Assembly: GCA_033675545.1 (NCBI GenBank)
Contig: JAWDGP010003890.1
Span: 255,001 to 319,000 of the forward strand
Direction: 5' to 3'
DNA: 64,000 bases
Origin: Elysia crispata
Taxonomy: Eukaryota; Mollusca; Gastropoda; Plakobranchidae
Part shown: positions 25,240 through 36,500 of the stretch, piece by piece
Numbering within the stretch: position 1 is the first letter of the stretch
How the letters are laid out: each line of letters starts with the position of its first letter
Made by a program: the position numbers and the translations under genes
Notes under the pieces: generated by a model
Database searches by the model: none
The model's input: only the letters and a program-made list of their open reading frames with translations
Told to the model about the DNA's origin: nothing

Positions 25240-26035
25240 TGTTTTAAAAATAACATCAATGGAATCTATGTAAATGATATAAACGAATAGGACTTTGTTA
25301 CGTATGTTGATATATTAAAAGAGATAAATCATATAAGATCATTGCCTGTTAAATTATCTTTAATCTGTTTTTGACTTTCAATTAACATTGCATTAGAATT
25401 AAACACATTTGATAATTCACATCAGATTTCTTCCTAACGTTCATTAATTAGGCTTTTGCTCCAGTAAACATATTTTTTCTTGTGCTCTTTAAATGCGGTA
25501 TGAAGAGAAATAGAAACTGGATGCTAAGAAAGCTTTGAGGATTCAAACAAGGTCCCACGTTTTACTTCTGAAAAGGAATCACAAAAAAGAAAGATTAATA
25601 ATTATGGGGGTGAAACCTGAGCCTTGTAAAGACTAGGTATTTGTTAAATTGTGTAGATATAATTTAAAGACAATTTATGATAAGAATTACACAAAATTAT
25701 TTGATTCAAGAGCAAATTTAATCACATCAAGAACTGACATAGAATTTCGTATATATCTAAATAGAACATACTTTACAGATTTAGATAAAAGTAAAGCTGG
25801 ACATTTTTAGAAAATCTATCTAATAATACAATAAATATAACTGAACAAACTTTTTTTTTTGGTTGCTGTTTGTTTAAAACCTACGATTAAACCTCTTATT
25901 AATTAGGGAGAATGGAGGAATCCTCTCTCCCGTTCAAGATTATCAATCATTTTTAAGGAGAAATTTTTCCATAAAGGAACAATATTTTTTTTCACTCATC
26001 CACAGACACATTCTAGGATATGTTTTGTCGTATTC
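25240..26035 (+). mobile_element. Unnamed dispersed repeat, copy B (3' part)
   Basis: It matches copy A from the internal region (AAAAGAGATAA, CATTGCCTGTTAAAT, CCAGTAAACAT, CTTTGAGGATTCAAAC) to CACAGACACATTCTAGG, in opposite orientation to copy A. The zinc-ribbon ORF is absent and the right end switches to unrelated sequence near 26,035. Confidence 0.65.
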
Positions 26036-26480
26036 CGACTCATCAGTGTTCCTGGTCCATGTAGTTCTTGGATGACTCAATTTTTCAGTCCTCCAGGTCT
26101 TTCCTTTCTCTTATCTTGTCTCCTGAACATGGAGATCCTTAGCTTTACAGGCCTTGGCTCTCTTCCAGCTATTCTTCCTGGACCTAAACTTTTGGACTGG
26201 TCTTTGCGGCTTCTGCCTCTGTGATCTCGAAATATAATATCATGACAGCACTTATTACAATATCTTTTTTACACCTCTCCCCTTTTTTTAATCTTCAGTT
26301 CCTGATCCATGTTGTTCTTGTGCACATCAATGCTTCAGGGTTCCGGGTCTTTTTCTTACCTGTCCATGACTATCTCTAGCTTAAGGCTCGGAAGTATCTC
26401 CTCCAGTTTCTCTTCGTCGTCTTTAAGTTCAGGTCTTTGCATCTCCACCTTTTGTGATCTCTAACCATGATATCATGATC
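26036..26480 (-). repeat. Diverged tandem pair with exon-like minus-strand reading
   Basis: Two related segments (about 26,036-26,250 and 26,300-26,480) share words such as CCTGGTCCATG/CCTGATCCATG, GTTCTTG, GGGTCTTT/AGGTCTTT and a TGTGATCTC...ATATCATGA end. Read on the minus strand, the right member gives VEMQRPELKDDEEKLEEI and then LPSLKLEIVMD before a GTAAGA donor, preceded by a possible acceptor. The other member is shifted and broken. It may be an old duplicated exon or transposon segment. Confidence 0.4.
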
Positions 26481-26750
26481 AGAGTTATTATAAAAATGGA
26501 GAAAACAAATTGAAAAAGAAAATACAAAAAATATTTTCATTCAAATTGTGTGTATATGAAGTATTGAAAAGATATGGGATTATTTGTCAGAATTTTTTTT
26601 ATGCTGGAAAACAAAGCGTCTAAGCTAAAAGCAGGAAAAAAGTATCTTAACTAAATCAGTTTATAAAAGCCCTGGCTGGGAAGGAAGAATTCAGCAAGTT
26701 TCATTAGTACTGCATTAAAGTAAAAATTACAGGAGAAAAAAATACCGTCT

Positions 26751-27224
26751 TAAGCTAGACTACGATGTAATATTTTTAGACTGACCGACATCATTTGCAT
26801 AAACTCCTCCCACCCAGCGGTACGTAGCAGAGTCGCTTTTCGCAAACATGCTAGCCCTCTCACCGTGAACGTAAATGTTATGTAATTGTTCCATGATGAC
26901 TGCCAGCGATGCTCTAATGCTACCGGTACTGAGTACTAGCCTGGACCAGGTGCAAGCGCGCTATGGAGAGTGTGTTTCCACTGCTCCACTGCATGCTCAC
27001 AAAGTTACATTACATAACAACCACATGATCCGAGACAGATATATACCAGCAGCAGCAGCAGATATCACTGGTCTAAACAGCTGACCAGACTGACCAGGCC
27101 TAACGCTCGCTTGCGGCTTCCGGTGTAAACAACGCAGGCCGATTTGCACACGACACTAGGGAAACCACGTGTTTGTAACGTTATGACTCATGCTTAGTGT
27201 ACGTAACTCAATCTGCGAAACATG
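26751..27224 (+). mobile_element. Dispersed repeat family 2, copy 1 (about 470 bp)
   Basis: The reverse complement recurs at 37,268-37,730 inside NUP205 intron 4, with clear similarity over the whole length. Shared words include AACATGCTAGCCCTCTCACC, GCGCGCTATGGAGAG, GCATGCTCACA and CTAACGCTCGCTTGCGGC. It is more GC-rich than its surroundings. No long reading frame, box A/B promoter or clear terminal inverted repeats were found. It is probably a non-autonomous element. Confidence 0.7.
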
Positions 27225-27395
27225 GCTATTATTCACATTGAGCGTAACACATGGAATTAAAATCTATGAATTCATTAATTAAACTTTTTCTTGTATTATA
27301 ATTATACAGGTACAAATCAATGAACATAACTATTAAGGAGAGACAGACTGAAAGTGGAGATAAAGAGATAAATAGATGGATAGAGAGATGGAGAG

Positions 27396-27475
<80 letters not shown>

Positions 27476-28856
27476 TGTAAAGAGGCTGAGGGAAATAGGA
27501 AAGAATTTTGATAGACTTTTGACAATGCCTTTTTTGCCACAAAAATTTTGAATACTAGTTGTACCGGTGCACCAATTTCAACAAAGTAGTAATCTGAGTC
27601 AGTTCTTAGATTAATTTAATTTCAAGCGGAGATAGAGAGATAAATAGATTAATAGAGAGATGAAGAGAGATAGAGATAATGAAAGAGAGAGAAAGAGACA
27701 GAGAAAAGGAGAGACAGCGACAGACAGACAGAGCAAGGATGGCAGTGTCTATGATATTAATGTGCAGACCCTTGTATCCACGATCAAAGTCTTAGGAGCA
27801 AGTATGTGTTTAGTTCTTTTAACTACAAACGTTAAACCAATCACCGATGCGTCTATGTAACACGTACACGACCATCCATATGCTATTGGGCGCATTACAA
27901 TAATGTCCATCTTTGTTTCACAGACAATACCTGCATTTGTTGCAACGGGATGAAGGGAATTCATTGAAAAACATGAAGTAAACAAGTTATACAACACTGT
28001 TCACAACCGAGAAATATTAAAAACAGTAAAAAATTCATAAAAATAATGACGAATAAGACCGGAGTCCAAATTAACCCATCTCAGTTGTAGTTCATCCTTT
28101 TAACATCAAAATAATGTACCGCTAGCTCGGGTTCCATTAGATTTTAGAAAGTATAGCGAAAATGGTGAAGACGTTGGTCGAGACTTTGACATTTAAAGAA
28201 ATGAGGTAACAAATTGAACTGAAGTATCAGAGAAGAAGCAAGTGCTATTGGTTACTTCAAGAGCAGCATATTCTTATTTTTAGAGTGAAGATCTTTTAAG
28301 ATTTGAACAAAATGACTGACAATTGTCTACACAGGAAAGAAGCATACAGAGATACGTTTGACATTGAATATGATTAAAAATCGATCTTCATAGAATTCCG
28401 CCGAAGTTTCTATCAATACTTACACATTACTTTCTATTTCGAGCAATGATTAATTAAGATTTAATGTCTTGGTAAAGCTTGATGAAAATTTGCGCAGCAC
28501 AGATTAAAAAAAAAAAAAAAAAGATAAAGTGTAGCTCTACAAAGCAATACACAGCACGAAAGCTTTCGACTTTACCTCTTCAGCAGACAAAAAAACAACA
28601 ATAAGAAACAGCACGCAGAGGTCCACATGTATAAACAAAGAAACTCAAAAGAAAAAAAAAAGGTAGAATTAAAATGAGTTATTTTTTTTTAATTAACAAG
28701 AAAAAAAAGATCTATACAGACAAGAACAAACCCATTAAAAATAAGTGAAAAAAAATACCTGAATGACGGAAAAAATAATGAAAAAAAAAATAATAAAAAG
28801 ATAAGTAAATAAAAAAAGAAATAATGGTCAGGCAAAGAAGGAAATATAAAGAATTG
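27225..28856. other. Non-coding with GA-rich tracts
   Basis: It holds the GA microsatellite listed next and a second, degenerate GA/CAGA-rich stretch (about 27,630-27,735). A-rich sequence follows to 28,856. No gene is supported. Confidence 0.5.
27389..27474. repeat. (GA)n microsatellite
   Basis: About 85 bases of GA dinucleotide. Confidence 0.96.
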
Positions 28857-28883
28857 GAGAGAGAGAGAAAGAGAGAGAGAGAA

Positions 28884-28954
<71 letters not shown>

Positions 28955-28979
28955 GGGATGATTAATGATTACTAGAATC

Positions 28980-29063
<84 letters not shown>
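28857..29063. repeat. Inverted (GA)n / (CT)n pair able to form a long hairpin
   Basis: A GA tract (28,857-28,952) is followed after a 28-base unique spacer by a CT tract (28,981-29,063). Each arm is 80-95 bases and they are complementary, so either strand could fold into a stem of about 80 bp. A poly-T run at about 29,090-29,112 follows. Confidence 0.9.
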
Positions 29064-29068
<5 letters not shown>

Positions 29069-29151
29069 TCTCATTCCCTCTCTTTTCTGTTTTTTTTTTT
29101 TTTTTTTTTTTTGTGGGGGATAGGATTCTGATTGGCCAAATGTGTCGAATT

Positions 29152-30118
29152 TTAGATTGAAATTTTAGCAATAAGGAACATATTTGGAAACTTGGGCTTT
29201 AACATTCAGAATTTAGATCTAGAATCTAGATAAGAATGAAGGCTGCAGTTTGGGACTGAAAACATAAGACTCGTGAACTCCTATAAGCTAGACCTTAACT
29301 CTGGGCTCTAAATCTTGTCTATATGATAGTGTTAAAGGGACCTCAGATAAACTATTGACTTGAAATGGGCAGGAATAGCGGTTGCTAGTGATTTAGGACC
29401 TAGATCAAGACCCATTTGAATGTTAACTAGCTTCTGATTTCACGTGAAAATAAACAATTGTAAAACTAAAAGATCAGAACTCTTATTAGATCTTAAGTTC
29501 ACAGTACAATCTAATGATATCCTTCTGAATCTATTGCTCTGTCTATTGTTCTCCTCCAGTTGTATAGATTCTATCTTTAATCTATCTTTAAATTAAGATA
29601 AAGTCAAGCTTTTATTATTATTTATTTTTAAACCAGGTATAATTTAGTCCATGTTCATTTTTTTTTTTTCAAATTTCTGTTAAGTGAATGTGCTGCCATA
29701 TGGGTCATAGAACTTGAGTCCTTCTTTTCTTGTTTGGTTCTTTTTCTCTTTCAGCCGAGCCCAGCCCACCACTTTTTGGACTCTCTGCAGATGATGATAC
29801 GGCCAGACGGTTATGATGGTAGAAGATTTTGAAATTATTTTACATTTTGCATCTCCTGAGTCGCAGGGTGTTGTATCACTCTTGCCTGATTCTCTATGAC
29901 CAAGAGGCATAACACATATGATGATGAGGAATTAGAGCCTGAAGATCCTGCTCCCAAGACAATTAGGAGGATTGAAGAAAAGCCAACAGAATAAGGATAG
30001 TTTTCTGTGACAGGGCAGACAATTAAATTAAGAGTCTTGTATGCTTGTATATCTATCTTTATCTGTAACATGGATAACTTTTCTCTTGATTATCCATGCC
30101 TCATAATTATTAAAAAAA
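29152..30118 (+). mobile_element. Dispersed repeat family 3, copy 1 (about 970 bp)
   Basis: Near-identical in direct orientation to 48,942-49,928. Inside, a TTTCTCTTTCAG acceptor-like site precedes an exon-like block (29,755-29,818) reading AEPSPPLFGLSADDDTAR in one frame. An ATG at 29,896 opens a 32-codon acidic frame starting MTKRHNTYDDEELEPEDPAP and stopping at 29,994. These could be relics of a captured or duplicated gene 5' end. No transposase or terminal repeat is visible. Confidence 0.6.
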
Positions 30119-30417
30119 ACATGTATTTTACAATCAAAACGGACGTGGGGATTGTCACATTTTTTGGCTGACGGAGTTCTGGCCTGCGTTTTCACACAGT
30201 GGCATCAATAAGAAATCCTGTATGGTTCTTACCTGACCTCAGTTGGAATAAATCTACATGTACACAAGGCGAAAGTGTAAACTTTGCGGGTCTGAGATGA
30301 ACTAGACCTGCAAAAGATCATTGGCGACTGGACTTGCATTGCTCTGGTTAAAGATTCAAGACTTGTTGAAGCAAAAAGCGACGGCTGTTAGATGGGACTA
30401 GGCCTAATCCACAGATA

Positions 30418-31800
30418 CGAGGGCTCTTTCAGAAATAACCGAAAAACGCCCATAGCTCAGCAACCAGTGGAGCTTTTTTAATTCTGTAAACGACATGATA
30501 TTTCTTATTTCCTTACGGATGTTGCCAGAAATTATGAAGTGCATCATTTTGCACAATGAATGTCTAGACGATTTTAAAGAATGCGGCCCACCTTGAAACT
30601 TGGTCAAAGGAGGAAATCAGAGCTGTCATACGTTTTTTGAACGCCAAAAGTCTGAATCCTACCGAAATTCATAAAGAACTTCAGAGTGTATATGGTGAGC
30701 ATGTTATAAGCCGTACACAAGTCTATCACTGGTGTAATTTGTTTGAAGCCGGCCATTCCGACTTGACAGACAGGGAAGGGAGAGGGCGTTCGATAACTGC
30801 GACGTCAGAAGACAATGTGAAGCGAGTTGATGAGCTTATTCGTCAAGACAGGAGGTTGAAACTTCATGAAATCGCAAGCAGTCTTGAAATTTTGGAAACT
30901 TCTGCCCATAGAATTGTATTTGATGAACTTGGCTACAGAAAAGTAAGCGCAAGATGGGTTCCTAAGCAATTGACAGACAATCATAAAGAACAAAGATTGG
31001 ACATCTGCAGGGAACTTTTGAGAAGAAGCAAGAGCTCACGCAGGGTTCACGGGCATACTGCCAACGCCGGCGGAGACTTTCTAGGGTACGATGTGACTTT
31101 TCTTGACAGCATAGTCACCGGTGATGAAACTTGGTTGCACCATTGCACCCCAGAAACAAAGCAAGATTCGATGTCATGGAAACATCCATCCTCACCTGTC
31201 ACGAAGAAATTCAAAGTCATGCGGTCAGCAAAGAAAATAATGGGAACTGTTTTCTGGGACAGTCGTGGTGTTCTTCTGTTCGAAACCTTACAACCTGGAG
31301 AAACAATCAATGCTGCAAGGTACTGCCAAACTCTTGACAAGCTTAGGGAGGCCATTCGCAGAAAGCGCCCAGGGCAGTTGACCAACAGGGTCATTTTGCA
31401 ACACGACAACGCTACACCCCACACAGCACGAGTGACGCAAGGTTGGCTAGAGAAATATGGATGGTAGATTTTGCCACACCCACCACACAGTCCAGACCTC
31501 GCACCATCTGGTTATCACCTCTTTGGGCCACTGAAACGTAAGCTGGCAGGAAAGCGCTTTGATGACGATGAAGAGCTTGTTGACCATGTGCGGAAATGGC
31601 TACAAAACCTTGACGGAAGTTTCTTCCGAGAGGGTATCTATTCCATGGTGCGGCGTTGGCAAAAGTGTGTTGACAGACTTGGCTGTTACGTAGAGAAATG
31701 AAGGACGAGTCAAGGTATGAACACGTGCAAGAATTTCGTTGATAGCATAAAAAACGCGGATTTTACAGGCATTTTTCGGTTAATTATGAAAGAGCCCTCG
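30418..31800 (+). mobile_element. mariner element with intact TIRs and TA target duplication
   Basis: The element is 1,383 bp. The left end starts CGAGGGCTCTTTC and the right end is its inverted counterpart, with about 30 of 33 terminal positions matching (both reach an AACCGAAAAA word). It is flanked by TA at 30,416-30,417 and TA at 31,801-31,802, the expected Tc1/mariner target duplication. The interior encodes one transposase on the plus strand, listed separately. Length and layout match a full-length mariner, so it moved as an autonomous or near-autonomous copy and then decayed in place. Confidence 0.95.
30580..31704 (+). pseudogene. mariner transposase, inactivated
   Basis: The encoded protein is a cut-and-paste DDD-type transposase. 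Visible parts are the first helix-turn-helix (PTEIHKELQSVYG...SRTQVYHW), a GRGRS linker, a second HTH, a WVPKQL motif (family WVPHxL), VTGDETW with the first Asp (31,123), LQHDNATPHTA with the second Asp (31,405), and HSPDLAPSGYHLF. The third catalytic Asp of the D34D triad should be 34 residues after the second, in PSDYHLF; here it is Gly (GGT, 31,510-31,512). A TAG stop at 31,465 cuts the frame just before SPDLAP. No in-frame ATG lies upstream of the first HTH (a stop is at 30,565), implying a frameshift near the start. Three independent lesions mean it cannot be active. Confidence 0.93.
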
Positions 31801-31802
31801 TA

Positions 31803-33402
31803 CCATGTCCCTAGCTACGAAAACTTCGCCAAGGTGCGCAAAGACCACCGGTGCGTCCCTGTGGAACTTCTTGAGGGACTCTATCAATAATATTCCTGTC
31901 TAGTGGTCGTCATAATTACCTGTGTGCAGTCGTCACCACATTCCATCCGAGATGATGTCAGCCGAACAGTCCGTTTGCTGCTGAGCGTTCGACTATGGTA
32001 ATCGTCGCTTCAGAATTCTCCAAGAAATCACTGTTGCAAGTTGTTACATTCACGTTACAGTCAATATTTAGAAAGAAATGTGTCCTTTGCAACAATGTGC
32101 CGACTGAAATCTGTTGTGTCCCATGCTGTAGGAGAAGCAGAATCTAGCGCAAGATTTCTTGAATAATAATAAAAAAAACACACAAAAGCAAAATAAAATA
32201 AAATAAAAAAGGACCTCTACCCACGCAAGCATTGTTTCGGTCATTTTCACCAGAAGCATAAAATATAACTAGAACTCTAGTTCTTTATACTTTTTTTTAA
32301 AATCTCCCTCTCCTAACTTGTTTCGCAGCGTTCGCTAACTTTGAGAACATTGTCATTGATATCAATACATCTAATAAAAAGGAGAAAGTAATTATCGCCG
32401 CTTTTACATACGTGTCCCCCTTTACAACTAAAGAGATCTTAAATAGACAGAAGGAGAAAAAAGCACAGTAACCAGGAAGCTTATGTTTGCATCAAAACAA
32501 AATTCCAACTATTTTTTGTGTGCTAAACCATTAAATTTTTATAAGCGATGGACAAACTATGCCATGTTTTGCCTGATTATGTGAATTCTCGGAAACAGCT
32601 TAGGCTGTCTCCTTCAATAGGCTGTTTTCTAGCACAAGAAAGTGAAAATGTCATTGTAACAGGCACGACCTGATTTATAATGGACTCAGCTGCCTCCGGT
32701 ATGGTAGATTATTTAGGTCTTTAAAGAAGAATATTCTCTAGACCTATCGACAAAATTCAGGTTTCATTAAAGTAACACCCAAGCTGATGAGTTTGCTTTG
32801 CATGTAATTCTGCTTCTGCTGGTCAGAAATTAAAAAAAAAAATTATTAGAAATAGCTTGTCATATGACGCCGAAGCGCTGTCACAACATAAAAAATGGAA
32901 AGAGTGGGTGTGATATTAGAGAGACTTAGAGCGAATGGTCGGGAAAGAGCGAGAATGGAAGTGGACGAAAAGTTATATGAGAGAAAGACTGGGAAAGAAG
33001 GAAGTGAATAGGAAGAAGGGAAGACATAGGACACCCTTCTCCCCTATCCCCTCTCTCATCAATTCTGATCGTTCAACAAGACGAAAAAACATACACCCAC
33101 TTATAATAATAATAATAAAGAGAGGTAAATAAGTGATATTAAGAGGAACATTTGTTTAAACAACTACTTTACGAAGAGCTCGCCCATAATATTCAATTTT
33201 TCAATCAGTATTATGTTCCATAAATTTAACAAAGACTAAATCTGATTCATAATCACATTCTTAATTAAAATCATGAGCTAATTTTGTATTTAAAAATCTA
33301 TTTTTAGATTCTTTTAAAATGCTCATTATTTTAATAGACTAGGAAAATACAATTTGGCTGCGTGTTTGGTTATTATATTAACTTTACTGTTTTCTTTCTT
33401 TC

Positions 33403-33433
<31 letters not shown>

Positions 33434-33555
33434 TTTTTTGTTTTGTATACCTTCATGGAAGATCACTTTTTACCCCAACGAAACAGGAAACAAGGCTGAG
33501 CTAAAAACGAAACTAATAATTTACGACGCCGGCAATTTACTTCAATAATTCAGTC
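31803..33555. other. Intergenic region upstream of NUP205
   Basis: No gene or element is recognised apart from a TTTC/poly-T tract (33,391-33,439). The NUP205 promoter must lie in the right part of this interval or slightly downstream of it. I see no TATA box or other decisive promoter motif. Confidence 0.45.
33391..33439. repeat. (TTTC)n / poly-T tract
   Basis: TTTC units merge into a long T run about 115 bases upstream of the NUP205 start codon. Confidence 0.9.
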
Positions 33556-33577
33556 ATGGCGGTCAATTTAGCCGATG
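33556..33577 (+). CDS. NUP205: NUP205 coding exon 1
   Basis: Encodes MAVNLAD plus one base, ending at GTATGT (phase 1). The ATG is chosen because the joined product MAVNLADGARIWAPF lines up with the family's N-terminus. The 5' UTR extent is not known. Confidence 0.8.
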
Positions 33578-36500
33578 GTATGTCAGATTATGTGATAATT
33601 CGAGGAAAATGTAATGCTATCTAGTTTTGTATCGAAAAACTAAGTCTACGTAGATTTATTTGCATGGCCTCAGAAACGAGATTCACTCTAGACCTCTATA
33701 TGTAGTTCGAGAGGAATGGATAGCTGTAATTGGGAAGCAGAAGCAACCACCTTGTTTTTTACTCTTACTTCTTAGTTATTGTTAAACTCAAGATTTAGAT
33801 CTGCTTAAATAAAAAAAAAAAAAACACTGTTTAACTACAGTAAGAAACATAATTTAATAAAAATTAGATAGTCAAACAAATACAACAGGGCTTAATTAAT
33901 CAGAATAGGACTCATGCTATAAAACACTGTCATGATATCTATCTAGATCTAGATCTCTAGATCTCTAGATCTAGATCTAGATCTAGTCTAGAATTAAACG
34001 ATCGGAATAAACTAGATCTAGATATCTAGATTATCTAGATCCAATTCCACAATATTGAAGTTCATCATGTAGATCTAATCTAATTTCATTTTAAAAAAAT
34101 AACAACAAAATAGATAGGCTTAAATCTAGATGTAGACTTGGGCAAAAATGTTTAAAATTTCATTGTAGATTTTAAAAGTTAGGCCTACTCTAAAATTTGG
34201 TAATATAGTTATACTGGCCCAACTCCCATCTGCAGAGAACTCTTCCTTGTCTTTTAGTGTTTATTTTGCCTGGATTACTGCATTTTTAGCATTGAAAGTC
34301 GTGATAATTATGCAATTAATAAAGTACGTAACACTTAACATTGAATGAAATTAGGCCTAATTGTGACATTGAGACCCTGGTCACTGAGCCTCAACTGTGT
34401 CATTTTCGAAATCAGAAAATAGTGCCCCCTGTTTGGGAATTGTGGGCATGCACTTGGACTACAGTGGATAGGCCTAGAGGCTAACTGCCCTGGTTAAGAA
34501 TAAGTGAAGCAGACAAAAGCTTGCCCACTGGTAATACAGAACTGGGAAATAGTGCAACATAAAAATGCTTATGTCTTGAAAAATCTTTATTTGAGGTGAA
34601 TAAAACCTTCATATAGGTGTTCAGTGTATCCAATTCATTGTATGCAATTTTAGAGCTTAAAGGAAGTTGGGCTCATAAGTGCAAAAATACCTAAAATTCA
34701 GCTAGATGGGGTCAAATGGTTTTCAAATGATAACTTTTTTTTTAGGATTGATATTATACTAGCATGATAATGTGGAGGAAAATAATTAGAGCTCTCGGTC
34801 CATCTCCAGGGCCTTGTATAGTAGGAGTAGAAATACATTTATTATAAAAATTGATTGTTAGCTAATCAATGCTGAAACAATTAGGGGGCCTAAGAAGAAA
34901 TCTCCAGTTTTATTCTAGCTTCATGGTACATTATAATTTATATTCCTTCAAATTGCATTATAATTGCTTAAACTTAAATAAGAATCTGTCCAAGAATCTC
35001 TTTAATTGTAGGTCTACTATATACCTTGCTTTAACATTACATTTGAGTGTAGATTATTGATGTTGTTGATTAACTGCTATACTTATACAGTTGTAAACAA
35101 AACAAAAAAAAATTGTATATAGATCCTATTCCTAGTTTTCTCTACATTAAAAAACAAAAAAAGTATACAGAAAGCTATGACATATTACAAAATATCAATA
35201 ACTATAAGTATCAACCCATACGCAGAGATTAAATGAAGTCAGAAATTTTATTTTTATTATTTAAATTTTCCTCTCCTTGTTTAAACTGAAAAAATAATAC
35301 TTAAACCTTTAACTGATCATGAATAAAAGGCAATTTTTAAAGATTTCTTGGGTCTCCCTGTTTCTTAATACTTTTAAACTTTTTGTTCTATTGATGAACT
35401 TTCCCTCCATTTGGTCATAGGTGCCCGCATTTGGGCTCCATTTCGAGAGCTGCATGATGTAGTGGAGATGGCTGTCACTCGACCTGTACCTGGCGCTGTT
35501 CATGACTTGGAAGTAGCTCTAAGGAAACATAAACCAGATTTCATTTCTCTCCTTAAACGACCAGTGAGTTTAATTGTCTTACATTTTCACTGACCCCTTT
35601 TTTATTTGTAATCATGTATTTTATGAGATTTTTTATTCTTATTTCTTTCAAACTTATGGTATGGCTCGGAAAATTAGGTAAGTCTTTAAAATCAAATCAA
35701 ATATGCTTACCTTGATTTCTCAGGCTTTCTCTCTTTCAAGGAGCTTTTTAAAGTAACAAGATAAATGATATATCTACTGTATCTCTAATTTAAAAGTTAA
35801 TTATTTTTTTTTTATTTTATATTCAAGACTATTTCAAAATTGATATGATTGCAATGCCTTGAAAAGAAATGTATCTATTTTGATTGTTTCTTGTTCTTTC
35901 ATTTGACTTGTACTGTAGAAACTAGGTAAAAACTGTTGAAAGAGAAATAAAAACCTGTTCAATCAATTGTTCTAACATTTTGTTTCTTTGGCAAGGCGTC
36001 TTTATGTTAAAAGTTTTTTTGGATTTTTCAAATTTGTTTTGTGAATACTAAATATAAATAATTTTCTTGAGGCAAAACTTAATGAACCATTATTTTCTTT
36101 TGTAAATTATTCTTCACATCAGATTTTTTTTCTATTTACGTCTATTTTTTTGCCCCACAGGCTAAAATACCTGCCCACCATGATCTGGTAAAAAAGTCAA
36201 CTTTAGAGGGAATACCTGTGCAAGGAGAGCAGAGGCGTCAGACGTTTTCACAAGAGTTTGTTGCTGAAGCATTGATTCTAAGTGATCTGTTTGATCTCAA
36301 TGAATTAGCAGCTGTTGAATTATTGATGGCAGGTATCTATGAGCAACCATGTCATTGCCTTTGACTATTAAAGACTCAGTACAGAACAAAATCCTTGAAA
36401 TTATGGAGTCCTTTGATATTTTTTAAGTAGACTAGGTATGTTGAGATATTATTTTAGTTTTATCAGGTTTTGTTACATAAGTATTTTGTTTAATTGACTG

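Noticed and set aside
29680..29910. Minus-strand 76-codon frame, also found at 49,455-49,685
   Set aside because: Its conservation follows from the high DNA identity of the two repeat copies. The opposite strand has the splice-like signals.
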